Assembly: GCA_021732415.1 (NCBI GenBank)
Contig: JAKFVC010000136.1
Location: 1-64,000, forward strand
Length of the DNA: 64,000 nt
Source of the DNA: Planctomycetaceae bacterium
GTDB lineage: Bacteria > Planctomycetota > Planctomycetia > Planctomycetales > Planctomycetaceae
Direction: 5' to 3'
Part shown: positions 34,020 to 43,570 of the stretch, in pieces
Layout of the letters: each line of letters opens with the position of its first letter
How positions within the stretch are numbered: the stretch's first letter is position 1
The notes under the pieces: generated by a model
Told to the model about the DNA's origin: nothing
Seen by the model: only the letters and a program-made list of their open reading frames with translations
The model's database searches: none
Position numbers and translations under genes: made by a program

Positions 34020-36608
34020 ATGAGAGCTGAGCCAACTGTGATTGATTTTGAGAGCTTAGATTCGATCTTTCGACCGCGAAGCATTGCCGTGATCGGAGCC
34101 AGCAATCAGCCGGGATCGGTTGGTCATGCGGTGTACGCGAACCTCAAAGCGGCTGGGTTCGCGGGGCGGATCGTGCCCATCAACCAGAAGCACGATGTTG
34201 TTCAAGGCGACGTCGCCTGGCGTTCGTTGAATGACCTGATTCACGTGCCTGATCTGGTCGTCGTCTGCACGCCAGCCGCGACCGTTTCTGCGATTGCCCG
34301 CTGTTGTGGCGAGCGCAATGTCGGCGGAATGATCGTCATTTCTGCGGGATTTCGCGAGAGCGGCGAGGCCGGCCGGAGACTGGAAGCCGAACTGCGCGCG
34401 GTCCTGGATGACTACCCCCGATTGAGATTAATCGGCCCAAATTGTTTAGGTGTGCTGGCGCCTCATCGGAGATTAAATGCCAGCTTTTCCACGACACTGC
34501 CGCGAGCTGGAAATCTCGCAGTGATCTCACAGTCAGGAGCTTTGTGTACCGCCATTCTGGATTGGTCGCTCGAACGTGACGTGGGGTTCTCAGGTCTCGT
34601 GTCGGTCGGCAATATGGTCGATGTCAGCATGGGGGACTTGATCGACTATTTTGCCGCCGACGAACAAACCTCGGCCATCGTCATGTATCTCGAATCGCTC
34701 ACTGACCCGCGACACTTTATGGCCGCAGCCCGGGCCTGTACTCGAAGTAAGCCGATCATCGCCCTCAAAGCGGGGCGTTTCGCGGAATCCAGCCAGGCGG
34801 CGTTGTCGCACACGGGTGCAATTGCAGGTGTTGATGCGGTGTATGACGCGGCGTTTCGCCGGGCGGGAATCGAACGCGTGTTCTCGTTTGATGATCTGTT
34901 TGACTGCGCCAAGCTGTTGCAAGGGCAGGGGGGCAGTGTCGGTCCGCGACTGGCGATTGTGACCAATGCCGGCGGGCCGGGGATCATGGCGAGCGATGCC
35001 TGGCTGGCCCAGCGAGGTCAATTGGCACACTTGTCTTCATCAACTGTGGAGGCCTTGAATCAAGTGCTGCCTCCGCAGTGGTCGCACGGAAATCCGGTGG
35101 ACGTTCTCGGTGACGCCCACGCCGACCGCTATGCCGCGGCATTAAGAATCGTGAGTGCTGATCCGGGTGTCGACTCTGTCCTGGCGATTCTGACGCCGCA
35201 ATCGATGACTGACCCGGTGGCCATCGCGAGCGCTGTTACGGCCGTTCCGATGCCACCGGAAAAACGTTTGTTAACGGTCTGGATGGGCGGACCGTCAGTC
35301 CGGCGGGGCCGGCAAATCTTGGACGCTGCGCACATTCCTGTCTACACGACACCCGAGCAGGCCGTGAACGCGCTCGCACATCTGGTTTCGGCCGGTCGGT
35401 TGCGGGAACAATCTGCTCCTCTGTCTCTACTGCCTGCCGCGACATGGTCTGCTAACGGAGATGAGGAGCTGCAGTCCACTCATTCGTCCGCTGCCGAACG
35501 GGATACGAAGTGGCGGTCGATCCTAGCACAAACAAGTGGCCTGTTGGGCGAAGTCGCGGCCAAGCAATTGCTGGCCGACTATCAAATTCCTGTCGTGCCC
35601 ACAGCCATCGCCACTTCCGCCCTGCAGGCTGGAGAATTCGCAGTTCAGTGTGGCTTTCCGGTCGTGTTGAAGATCATTTCACCCGACATCTCCCATAAGA
35701 CCGACGTGGGTGGAGTGGAACTGAATCTTGCCGATGTGCCGGCGGTGATTTCTGCGTACGATCGAATCCTGGCTGCGGTTGCCCGGAAGCAGCCGGAAGC
35801 TCGAATCGATGGGGTCACCGTTCAGCCGATGATTGCCGCGTCGCGGGGCATCGAACTCCTGCTCGGTGCCACTTGCGACAAGATTTTCGGACCAGTCGTG
35901 ATGGTTGGCAGTGGAGGAGTGACCGCCGAGATCCAGCGCGATGCGGCGATGCAGTTGCCTCCGTTAAGCGAGCGCCGGATTGCCGCCATGCTCCGTGACC
36001 TGCGGATCGCGCCGATTCTGGAAGGCTATCGCGGACGCCCCGGAGCCAACCTGCCCAAACTGACCGCGACGATCCTGGCGTTCTCGCAACTCGTTGAAGA
36101 TCGCCCAGAACTGCAGGCCATCGAAATCAACCCGTTGCTCGTCACCGCCGACGCCGTGATTGCGCTCGATGCGCGAGTGATTGTGGGGCCACATCGTGAA
36201 TGGGCCGCAAGCCGTTACTCACATCTGGCGGTTTGCCCCTACCCGGGTGCCAGAATCCGGAGCGTGACCTTGGCGAACGGCGTGCCGATTCGGCTGCGTC
36301 CGATTCGACTGGACGATGAGGCCCGCTGGCAGCAGTGGTTGCGAGAATATCCCTCTACCTGGCCGCAATTGAGGCGGTTTCCAGCACGAGCCTGCTCGTT
36401 GGACTACGACTCAGAAATGATGTTCGTCGCGGAAGACGCCCAACAAAAATGGTTGGGCCTGGTGTTGATTCAGCGACAGCTCCGAGGAGTGCCCGAGACG
36501 GTAACGATCAACGTCCCAGAGTCACCTGACACCTCAGATTTGCGAAGTATCCTGTCAACAACGGCGGCTGAATTCCTGCGTGAGTGGGACGCAAACACCC
36601 GACTTTGA
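34020..36608 (+). CDS. ADP-forming acyl-CoA (acetyl-CoA) synthetase with GNAT-like tail
   Basis: A protein of about 862 residues in the single-chain ADP-forming family, which makes ATP from acetyl-CoA (or related acyl-CoA), ADP and phosphate. CoA-binding domain: IFRPRSIAVIGASNQPGS. CoA-ligase domain: LAVISQSGALCTAILDWS, and the phosphohistidine region in ALSHTGAIAGVDAVYDAA. ATP-grasp part: FPVVLKIISPDISHKTDVGG, then EINPLLV. The last 110 residues (LRPIRLDDEARWQQWLRE and onward) recall the GNAT acetyltransferase that is fused to protein-lysine acetylating relatives, but they are shortened and may be inactive. ATG at 34020 fits the family start; 34008 is also possible. A sigma-54 match precedes it. 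Role: substrate-level ATP under oxygen limitation. Confidence 0.88.
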   Translation: MRAEPTVIDFESLDSIFRPRSIAVIGASNQPGSVGHAVYANLKAAGFAGRIVPINQKHDVVQGDVAWRSLNDLIHVPDLVVVCTPAATVSAIARCCGERNVGGMIVISAGFRESGEAGRRLEAELRAVLDDYPRLRLIGPNCLGVLAPHRRLNASFSTTLPRAGNLAVISQSGALCTAILDWSLERDVGFSGLVSVGNMVDVSMGDLIDYFAADEQTSAIVMYLESLTDPRHFMAAARACTRSKPIIALKAGRFAESSQAALSHTGAIAGVDAVYDAAFRRAGIERVFSFDDLFDCAKLLQGQGGSVGPRLAIVTNAGGPGIMASDAWLAQRGQLAHLSSSTVEALNQVLPPQWSHGNPVDVLGDAHADRYAAALRIVSADPGVDSVLAILTPQSMTDPVAIASAVTAVPMPPEKRLLTVWMGGPSVRRGRQILDAAHIPVYTTPEQAVNALAHLVSAGRLREQSAPLSLLPAATWSANGDEELQSTHSSAAERDTKWRSILAQTSGLLGEVAAKQLLADYQIPVVPTAIATSALQAGEFAVQCGFPVVLKIISPDISHKTDVGGVELNLADVPAVISAYDRILAAVARKQPEARIDGVTVQPMIAASRGIELLLGATCDKIFGPVVMVGSGGVTAEIQRDAAMQLPPLSERRIAAMLRDLRIAPILEGYRGRPGANLPKLTATILAFSQLVEDRPELQAIEINPLLVTADAVIALDARVIVGPHREWAASRYSHLAVCPYPGARIRSVTLANGVPIRLRPIRLDDEARWQQWLREYPSTWPQLRRFPARACSLDYDSEMMFVAEDAQQKWLGLVLIQRQLRGVPETVTINVPESPDTSDLRSILSTTAAEFLREWDANTRL

Positions 36609-36929
36609 ACATGCTCCTTCGCTGTGCGTTCCTGTCACACACGTTGCTCGCACAGTGTGGCAATTCCGCTCACTTCAGACCGCGCGTTCCGCTGGGTGAC
36701 ATCTACAAACGCGGCTGCGTGTGAAAATATGACTCGAGATCATTCGGCTTTGGCCCATATTCCGTGTGATGATTCCGGCTCCCCTGAGAAGACTTTTGCT
36801 TGCTCCGCAGTACGGTCCGGAAATTGCGTTTCTGGTTTTGACTGAGCGTTGGACGTCGCCAATTTCCCATGAACTTGCTGCAACGCATTCAACGCGTGCT
36901 GGATCTGGAAACTTTGCGGAAGTGTGCTC
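36609..36929. other. Control region of the P2-type ATPase gene
   Basis: About 320 bases without a gene. It has inverted half-sites CTGTGCG (36622-36628) and CGCACAG (36649-36655), related to the GTGCG palindromes, and a sigma-54 match at 36813-36828. Confidence 0.5.
36813..36828 (+). promoter_or_regulatory. Sigma-54 promoter for the P2-type ATPase
   Basis: CGGTCCGGAAATTGCG keeps GG-N10-GC and TTGC but has a poorer -24 element. It lies 102 bases before the start codon at 36930. Confidence 0.45.
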
Positions 36930-39626
36930 ATGTCGTCACCGTCGCCTCAACTGCCTTGGCATGCCGAAACAACCAGTGCCGCCATGGCGGCGCTGAACAC
37001 ATCGCACGACGGGCTGTCTGACGATGAAGCGGCCGCGAGACTGGCGCTGCACGGCCTGAACCGCTTGCCCGAGTCGCCCCCCACGCCGCTCTGGCGGATT
37101 GTGCTGCGGCAGTTCTTGAGCCCAGTGATCTACATACTCGTCGTAGCGGCCGTTGTGTCCGCGGTGATCGGCGATCCTCAAGATGCAGGTTTCATCGCGG
37201 CCGTCCTGATCATCAATGCGGTGATTGGCAGTTACCAGGAATGGCATGCCGAGCGTTCCAGTCAGGCGTTGCGGAAATTATTGAGTTTCAATGCACGGGT
37301 CACCAGGGGAGGTGCCGTTCGGGAAATTCCGGCTGAGCACGTTGTTCCCGGTGACGTTGTCTGGCTGGAATCAGGGAATCGCGTCCCGGGAGACATGCGA
37401 ATTCTCCACGCTCAAGGGCTCGAAGTTGACGAGTCGATGCTGACGGGTGAATCGCGCGCTGTGGCCAAAGACCACACCTGGCAGGGGGAACATTCAACGC
37501 CAGTGTCTGACCGATTGAACATGACACTCGCTGGTTCCATGGTGATGCGTGGCCGCAGCCAGGGACTGGTCGTGGCGACTGGCCTGCAGACGAATATCGG
37601 CCAGCTGGCCCAAGACGTCGCGGCTGCTACCGGCGGCCAACCCCCACTCGTCGAGCGCATGCAGCGGTTCACTAACTTTGTGGCAGTCGGCACGTTGGGG
37701 CTCTCCATATTTATTGGTAGCCTGGCGATGCTGGTATCGCATTATTCCTTGTTGGAGACCTTCTTTTTGGTTGTGGCATTAGCAGTCTCTGCCATACCGG
37801 AAGGGTTACCAGTGGCGATGACGGTCGCCTTGTCGGTTGCCACCATCCGCATGGCCAAAAGGAACGTCATCGTACGACGATTGACCGCCGTAGAAGGTTT
37901 GGGAAGCTGCACTTTCATTGCGACGGATAAGACGGGCACGCTGACTTGCAATGAGATGACCGTGTGTGAGATGCGGCTGGCCGATTGCGCCAGGGTGGAG
38001 ATCACGGGTGAGGGCTTCACGCCACACGGTGAGGCCTTTCTCGACGCTCAGCATCAGGATGCTGCGAGTCGACAATTGTTGGAATCGGCGGTGCGAACGG
38101 GTGTGCTTTGCAATGAAGCGGATCTGCATCAAAGGTCGGATGGTGAATGGGGCTATCATGGGGACGCAGTCGATGTCGCACTACTGTGCCTGGGACACAA
38201 GCTCGATTTGATTCGCCAATGCCTGCTGGAAACGCATCCTCAAGTCGCCCAGATTCCATTCGAGCCCGAACATCAATATGCCGCCTCCTATCACCGCGAC
38301 GGGGGACACATTGCCATTCACGTCAAAGGCAGTCCGGAACGGGTGCTGGCGATGTGTGATACGGCGGTGCCTCCAGAAGGTCGCCACGTACTGGACGAAC
38401 TTGTCGCAAGTATGACACGCAAAGGATTGCGAGTATTGGCACTGGCGACTGGCGAATTGTCCGGCGAGTTGAATCCGAGTCATACGCTGCCGCCACCGTC
38501 CCATCTGAGATTCCTCGGATTCGTCGGGTTGATTGATCCATTACGTCCTGGGGCCAAGGAGGCCGTGCGACATTGCCGCGACGCTGGCGTCACTGTCGCG
38601 ATGGTGACCGGTGACCATCGCGAGACTGCTACCGCGATAGCACGTGAACTGGGACTTGTTGAGACTGACGACCAGGTGATGACGGGGCCAGAACTAGAGA
38701 AGTTGTCCGAGGATCAGTTCCTGCAACAGGTCCGCTCGGTGCGGGTCTATGCGCGAGTCTCACCGCGGCAGAAGCTGGAAATTGTCAATGCCCTGCGTCG
38801 CGCCGGCCACTATGTCGCCGTTACGGGTGATGGAGTCAATGATGCACCGGCTCTGCGCGCAGCGAATATTGGCGTCGCCATGGGGCGGATGGGAACGGAT
38901 GTCGCACGGGAGGCGGCCGACCTGGTCATCAGCGACGACAACTTCGCATCCATCGTGGCGGGGATTGATGAAGGTCGGATTGCGTACGACAACATTCGTA
39001 AGGTGGTGTTTCTGTTGACGTCCATGGGCGCCGCAGAGTTGCTGATGGTGCTGCTGGCCGTCGCGACAGGTACCCCCATGCCACTGTTACCGGTCCAATT
39101 GTTGTGGCTGAATCTCGTTACGGACGGCATTCAAGGTGTCGCCCTCGCTTTCGAGCCCGGGGAAGGTGACACCTTGCGTCGATCGCCACGGTCTCCACGC
39201 GAATCGATATTTGACCGACTCATGGTCGAACGAATGGCTGTATCGGTTTGTGTCGTGGGCATCGGCGGTTTCCTGACGTTCTTCAGTGCGTTGCAGCTCG
39301 GTTTCTCGACTGACGAGGCACGCAATTTACTCCTGCTGGTGTTGGTGCTGTTCGAAAATATTCATGTGGGAAACTGCCGCTCGGAGACCAAGTCGGCATT
39401 TGTACTATCGCCGTTCCGCAGCCCTATTCTGTTAATTGGCACATTAGCTGCATTATTGATGCACGTTGCCGGAATGCACGTCCCGCTCCTGCAGCATGTC
39501 CTGCACACGAACCCGGTAAATACCGCCGTGTGGTGTGTCGCGTTGTTAATCGCACTCACGATCGTGCCCGCGATGGAGCTGCATAAGTGGATCTGGTCGC
39601 GTCGCAAGGATGCGATTCGATCGTAG
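36930..39626 (+). CDS. P2-type cation-transporting ATPase
   Basis: An 898-residue P-type ATPase of the calcium/sodium (P2A-like) class. It has the N-terminal cation-ATPase domain (LSDDEAAARLALHGLNRLPE), actuator motif MLTGES, membrane helix motif VSAIPEGLPVAMTVAL, phosphorylation site DKTGTLTCNEMTV, an intact nucleotide-binding domain, TGDHRETA and GDGVNDAPALRAANIGVAMG, then four or more C-terminal helices. All catalytic residues are present, unlike the ATPase-like protein at 17121. Mycobacterial CtpF of the DosR regulon is a comparable hypoxia-linked pump. I prefer the ATG at 36930 with GGAAG upstream over the GTG at 36924. Followed by USP genes. Confidence 0.93.
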   Translation: MSSPSPQLPWHAETTSAAMAALNTSHDGLSDDEAAARLALHGLNRLPESPPTPLWRIVLRQFLSPVIYILVVAAVVSAVIGDPQDAGFIAAVLIINAVIGSYQEWHAERSSQALRKLLSFNARVTRGGAVREIPAEHVVPGDVVWLESGNRVPGDMRILHAQGLEVDESMLTGESRAVAKDHTWQGEHSTPVSDRLNMTLAGSMVMRGRSQGLVVATGLQTNIGQLAQDVAAATGGQPPLVERMQRFTNFVAVGTLGLSIFIGSLAMLVSHYSLLETFFLVVALAVSAIPEGLPVAMTVALSVATIRMAKRNVIVRRLTAVEGLGSCTFIATDKTGTLTCNEMTVCEMRLADCARVEITGEGFTPHGEAFLDAQHQDAASRQLLESAVRTGVLCNEADLHQRSDGEWGYHGDAVDVALLCLGHKLDLIRQCLLETHPQVAQIPFEPEHQYAASYHRDGGHIAIHVKGSPERVLAMCDTAVPPEGRHVLDELVASMTRKGLRVLALATGELSGELNPSHTLPPPSHLRFLGFVGLIDPLRPGAKEAVRHCRDAGVTVAMVTGDHRETATAIARELGLVETDDQVMTGPELEKLSEDQFLQQVRSVRVYARVSPRQKLEIVNALRRAGHYVAVTGDGVNDAPALRAANIGVAMGRMGTDVAREAADLVISDDNFASIVAGIDEGRIAYDNIRKVVFLLTSMGAAELLMVLLAVATGTPMPLLPVQLLWLNLVTDGIQGVALAFEPGEGDTLRRSPRSPRESIFDRLMVERMAVSVCVVGIGGFLTFFSALQLGFSTDEARNLLLLVLVLFENIHVGNCRSETKSAFVLSPFRSPILLIGTLAALLMHVAGMHVPLLQHVLHTNPVNTAVWCVALLIALTIVPAMELHKWIWSRRKDAIRS

Positions 39627-39716
39627 TTAGTGGCCGAAATGGAAGCTTCGCTCGACTGAAGTCTAGTCCTTAACTTGCCCGCTCTGAAATCTAATAAACT
39701 TGAAGAGGAATGTGCC

Positions 39717-40682
39717 ATGACGAATACCCAAATCAAAAAAATTCTGGTCGCCACTGATTTCTTGCCACACTCGGAAGCTGCATTGAAGCAGGCAATCTGG
39801 CTGGCACGATGCTCGCCAGCGAAGATCGTTCTCGCCCATGTACTCCCTGACTTCAGTAAAGCCGTGTTGTCGGCATCCCGGGATGCGCAATATGACATGA
39901 TCTATGGCGACGGAGAGAAGTTACAGAAAGAGATCCGCGAAGAGTCGAGTGCGCGGATGAAATTCCTGATTACCAAGCTCGAAGCTGACGACTTGGGAAT
40001 CCGTTGCGAAACTCTCCTGGGAGATCCGGCAGTGGCGATCGTTCAGGCCGTGCTTCACGAGGGATACGATCTGGTGCTCGTCGGAACCAGGGGGCAAGCT
40101 GCGTGGGAACGATTCGTTATGGGGAGCACGGCAAAGCGGCTCATTCGACTCTGCCCGTCCCCTGTGTGGACCGTTAAGACGAAGCTGGAAGCCCTGTCGA
40201 AGATCGTCCTGGCTGCAACCGACTTCTCGGAAACGAGTCGCGGGGCGGTCTCGATGGGACGTGCAATTGCTGCCCAGTCGGGTGCGGAATTCCATCTACT
40301 GCATGTCATCGATTCGAGCGAGATTCCCGCGCGGATACTCGAGCGAGTCACGGAACATACCTTCCAGGAACAGGTCAAGGCCGAGGTGAATGATCGCCTG
40401 GAAGAATTTATCGCCTCATTGGACGGCGAGGGACCGATCACATCCCATCTGAGTCTGGGAATTGCTCCCACGGAGATCGCTCGGACCGCGGACGATCTGA
40501 AGGTGGATTTGCTCGTGATGGGGACGATTGGACGCAGCGGGATTAAGGGCGTCTTAATAGGTAACACGGCTGAAAAGGTTCTGGACAACTGCGATTGCAG
40601 TATCTTGACCGTCAAGCCCGGGGATTACGTATCACCCATCGATCCACCATTCTGGCCGCTTCATCCAAATGCGAAGACATAG
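39717..40682 (+). CDS. Tandem-domain universal stress protein
   Basis: A 321-residue protein with two USP domains. The first (about 1-150) begins IKKILVATDFLPHSEAALKQ with GTRGQAAWERFVMGSTAKR. The second (about 155-310) begins LSKIVLAATDFSETSRGAVS with GTIGRSGIKGVLIGNTAEK. Both keep a G-2X-G-9X-G type motif. The ATG at 39717 is preferred, because a GAAGAGGAA ribosome site precedes it. It lies 90 bases after the ATPase gene and probably shares its transcript. Confidence 0.92.
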   Translation: MTNTQIKKILVATDFLPHSEAALKQAIWLARCSPAKIVLAHVLPDFSKAVLSASRDAQYDMIYGDGEKLQKEIREESSARMKFLITKLEADDLGIRCETLLGDPAVAIVQAVLHEGYDLVLVGTRGQAAWERFVMGSTAKRLIRLCPSPVWTVKTKLEALSKIVLAATDFSETSRGAVSMGRAIAAQSGAEFHLLHVIDSSEIPARILERVTEHTFQEQVKAEVNDRLEEFIASLDGEGPITSHLSLGIAPTEIARTADDLKVDLLVMGTIGRSGIKGVLIGNTAEKVLDNCDCSILTVKPGDYVSPIDPPFWPLHPNAKT

Positions 40683-40746
40683 CGGACAGTTTTCCCTGTG
40701 CTCTGTGCGAGATTCGGCCCCACGTTTGTCATTAAAGGTAATGATC

Positions 40747-41541
40747 ATGGCTGAGATATGCTCTGCCCCAGGTGAGTATCGAGTGGCAATCTATTCCAGA
40801 ATAGACAATCCCTACGAGCTCAGTGACGTCTTACAACGTGAGCTAAAGTTGCATCCCAGCGACGCGCTAATCTGGGCCCATCACCTGCCCGGCATCTTGA
40901 ATAAGACCTTTTCGGCAGAGCAAGCGCGGGCTCTGGTCGCGGCGCTGGATGAAATCGGTATTCGCGGCAGCGTGATCCCTGCTGTTGATATTCCTGACCT
41001 GCATCGCGCGACCGTGGTGCATCACGCTTGCTGCACCGAGAAGGGTTTGGAGATCGTTCAACTGCACAGCGATGAAGACATCCTCGTGCCGTGGTCGGCA
41101 ATCGAACTGATCTGCGTTGGCGAAGTGCCTGTCGATACGAGCCGTCATTATTCCACGGGAATGTGGTCTGGCGTCTCGGCTGGACATCACTATCAACTGC
41201 CGGGAATCAGTGTGCCCGGCGCGCCCAGTCTGGAAGTGTGGATCGCCTGTCGCCCACCACTTCCAATCTTTGTAATTGATCACGGGCGAATGAACTATGA
41301 GTATCTCGGAGCGCGCCGAGTCGACTCAGCAACCGCCAACTTCAAACAGTTCATCGCGGACCTTACCGAGCACGCGATGAATGCGACGTTGACTGAGTCG
41401 ACGACGGCCTACATTGGCCACGTCCATCCAGAACGTTATCGATTTCAGAGCAGGGACGACTTCGTGCATCATGTCACCTTGCAGACGTTGATGACGCGGC
41501 AGCCAGTCCTCCCGACCGTTGTGGGTGACGTGAAACCTTAA
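40747..41541 (+). CDS. Hypothetical protein between USP genes
   Basis: A soluble protein of about 264 residues that I cannot assign. It has no signal peptide or membrane helix. The N-terminal 80 residues (VAIYSRIDNPYELSDVLQRE, then ALIWAHHLPGILNKTFSAEQ) recall in a general way the ribosomal L7/L12-like or HPF-like alpha/beta segments used to pick peptides, but this is weak. The middle includes EIVQLHSDEDILVPWSAIEL. The start at 40747 has AAAGGTA upstream; 40741 and 40669 are alternatives. Its position suggests a stress role. Confidence 0.7.
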   Translation: MAEICSAPGEYRVAIYSRIDNPYELSDVLQRELKLHPSDALIWAHHLPGILNKTFSAEQARALVAALDEIGIRGSVIPAVDIPDLHRATVVHHACCTEKGLEIVQLHSDEDILVPWSAIELICVGEVPVDTSRHYSTGMWSGVSAGHHYQLPGISVPGAPSLEVWIACRPPLPIFVIDHGRMNYEYLGARRVDSATANFKQFIADLTEHAMNATLTESTTAYIGHVHPERYRFQSRDDFVHHVTLQTLMTRQPVLPTVVGDVKP

Positions 41542-41612
41542 CACGACATTCTGCTATCGGACCAAACAGAACGATCGACTCACTGCTAGCGTTGCGCCAT
41601 AAGAGGTCATTA

Positions 41613-43286
41613 ATGGCAATTCAGTCACCAATCGTCGTGGCAATTGACTTTAGTCCAGCCAGCCCTGCATTGATCGCCTATGCCTGGTCCTTGGCGGAGC
41701 TGGAGGGCCGTGAAGTCCACTTTTTGCACGTCGTACCGCGTGCAAAGTGGGCTCAGGATACCTCGGCGCAGTCGCAGGCGGATGTGGTCCAGGCTCTGCA
41801 ATCACTGACCGGCTTGCCTCCGGGAGACGGAGGCAGGCTCGTCACATTCACTCACCAAGTGCGGATTGGATCACCCGCCCGGGAAATCATCACTTACGCC
41901 AAGGAGTGTTCTGCCGGTACGATTCTGATCGGTACTCGGGGACGCAGCCGGCTGGTCAATATGGTCCTGGGAAGCGTCGCCCAAGCGACTCTGCGGGACG
42001 CCCCGTGTCCGGTCCTGGTGGTGCCCGATTCATGTCTGGTAGGTCCCGCGGCGGATGGATTTAGCCCGCCATCTGAAGCAGTCGACCCGGCCGAGGAGTC
42101 ATTTGCGATTGAAGGACACAGTGGTTCAGGCCCAGATGCGAATCGCGTGATCGAGTTACTCCGGCGAGCCATTCAGTGGCGGGCGACTGACGTGCATATC
42201 GATACGGTCGGGGCGGATCGCGTGTGGATTCGATTCCGCGTCGATGGAAAGCTTCAAACCTTTTGCCATCTCGATCAGAATCTCGCGGCTCCGCTCTTAA
42301 TGCAATTAAAGCTGATGGCCGATCTCGACACGACCCAGACATTTGAGCCACTCGAAGCTCGACTCAAGCTGCCACCGGCACTGGGGGGTATCGAGGTTCG
42401 CGTGACAATCGTTCCGGCGTGTGAGGGAGATGCAGTCGCCTTACGTCTGTTGAAGCACGAAGCAATTCCGCGTCCTTTGGGGACATTAGGAATGTCGGAA
42501 GCCACTCTGTCCTCGGTCGAAACGATGCTGCATCATCGTCCGGGGTTGGTGTTAGTGACCGGACCGACAGGTACTGGCAAAACCACGACGGTGTATGCGA
42601 TGCTGCAAGCCTTGGGGGCAGGGGACCATAACATCGTGTCGATTGAAGACCCCGTCGAATACCGCGTCCCCGGAATTCGGCAGCTCAGTGTCAATGCACG
42701 CCATAACATGACTCTGACTCGCGGCTTGAAAACACTCTTACGGATGGATCCCGACGTCGTCTTTATTGGCGAGATCCGTGACGTTGAGGCCCTCGAAATT
42801 GCGGTGCGGGCCAGCAGCTCAGGGCGGTACGTGTTCAGCACGCTTCATACGCGAGATGTGGCGTCCACGGTCACCGTGTTGCGTGATCTGCACGCGGATA
42901 ACTATTCGCTCGCCGCGAATCTCACAGGCATCGTCAGTCAGCGGCTGATCCGGTGTCTTTGTCGAAACTGCCGTGTTGCCGCACCAATCACCCCGGATGA
43001 GCAAGCCGTCTTCCACGCCGAAGACCTGGAGCCACCCGTCGAGCTATTCCAGCCGCGTGGTTGCAGTGCATGCAAACAATCTGGTTTCCATGATCGAGTT
43101 GGGCTCTTCGAGGCCGTTGTCGCCAACAGTGAATTTGTCGCTGCCATTCAAAGGGGAGCGGCGGAAGACGAGTTACGCCAGGTGATTCGTGCCACTCAAT
43201 TTCGCAGCATCCATTATGACGCGCTGACAAAGGTACGTGACGGTATTACCAGTCTCAGCGAAGTCGATGTTCTCAGTTGGATGTAA
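41613..43286 (+). CDS. Universal stress domain fused to a GspE/PilB-type ATPase
   Basis: A 557-residue fusion. Residues 1-145 are a USP domain (IVVAIDFSPASPALIAYAWS, then GTRGRSRLVNMVLGSVAQ and CPVLVV). After a short linker, about 175-557 form a type II secretion/type IV pilus assembly ATPase: RRAIQWRATDVHID, Walker A GPTGTGKTTTVY, Asp box IEDPVEY, Walker B VVFIGEIRD, His box FSTLHTRDVAST. A four-cysteine zinc motif has CLCRNC and CSACKQSGFHDRVGLFE. The usual N-terminal GspE/PilB docking domains are replaced by the USP domain. No other pilus or secretion genes are nearby. Start chosen at the ATG at 41613 behind AAGAGG. Confidence 0.9.
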   Translation: MAIQSPIVVAIDFSPASPALIAYAWSLAELEGREVHFLHVVPRAKWAQDTSAQSQADVVQALQSLTGLPPGDGGRLVTFTHQVRIGSPAREIITYAKECSAGTILIGTRGRSRLVNMVLGSVAQATLRDAPCPVLVVPDSCLVGPAADGFSPPSEAVDPAEESFAIEGHSGSGPDANRVIELLRRAIQWRATDVHIDTVGADRVWIRFRVDGKLQTFCHLDQNLAAPLLMQLKLMADLDTTQTFEPLEARLKLPPALGGIEVRVTIVPACEGDAVALRLLKHEAIPRPLGTLGMSEATLSSVETMLHHRPGLVLVTGPTGTGKTTTVYAMLQALGAGDHNIVSIEDPVEYRVPGIRQLSVNARHNMTLTRGLKTLLRMDPDVVFIGEIRDVEALEIAVRASSSGRYVFSTLHTRDVASTVTVLRDLHADNYSLAANLTGIVSQRLIRCLCRNCRVAAPITPDEQAVFHAEDLEPPVELFQPRGCSACKQSGFHDRVGLFEAVVANSEFVAAIQRGAAEDELRQVIRATQFRSIHYDALTKVRDGITSLSEVDVLSWM

Positions 43287-43359
43287 GTGGCGATTCGTGC
43301 GGTGATTGCCCCTGAATTCGCCGCAGTCGTAAAGAACTGTGACAATCCGCGACAAGCCT

Positions 43360-43373
43360 GTGCGGTATGGCAC
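43360..43373. promoter_or_regulatory. GTGCG palindrome upstream of the ABC exporter operon
   Basis: GTGCGGTATGGCAC, one mismatch from GTGCG-N4-CGCAC. It is 95 bases upstream of the sigma-54 match at 43469, almost the same distance as at the cbb3 operon (97). Confidence 0.5.
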
Positions 43374-43468
43374 GCTGGCGGTCACAAATCGCACAGCTCT
43401 TGTTTGACGGCTCTTGAATTCCGCGGTGCCAGTTGCGGAATTGTGAGAATTTAGGTCGATTTCCCATC

Positions 43469-43484
43469 CGGTACGCAATCTGCA
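43469..43484 (+). promoter_or_regulatory. Sigma-54 promoter for the ABC exporter operon
   Basis: CGGTACGCAATCTGCA fits GG-N10-GC with a CTGCA -12 element and TACG in the -24 region. It lies 87 bases before the start codon at 43571. Confidence 0.6.
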
Positions 43485-43570
43485 TTAGCCAGCTGACAAA
43501 TCAATGGAGGCCCCAATCGCTCGTTCCGGCCCGTCTGTACCCGGCTCCTTTGTATCAATTGAAACACATT

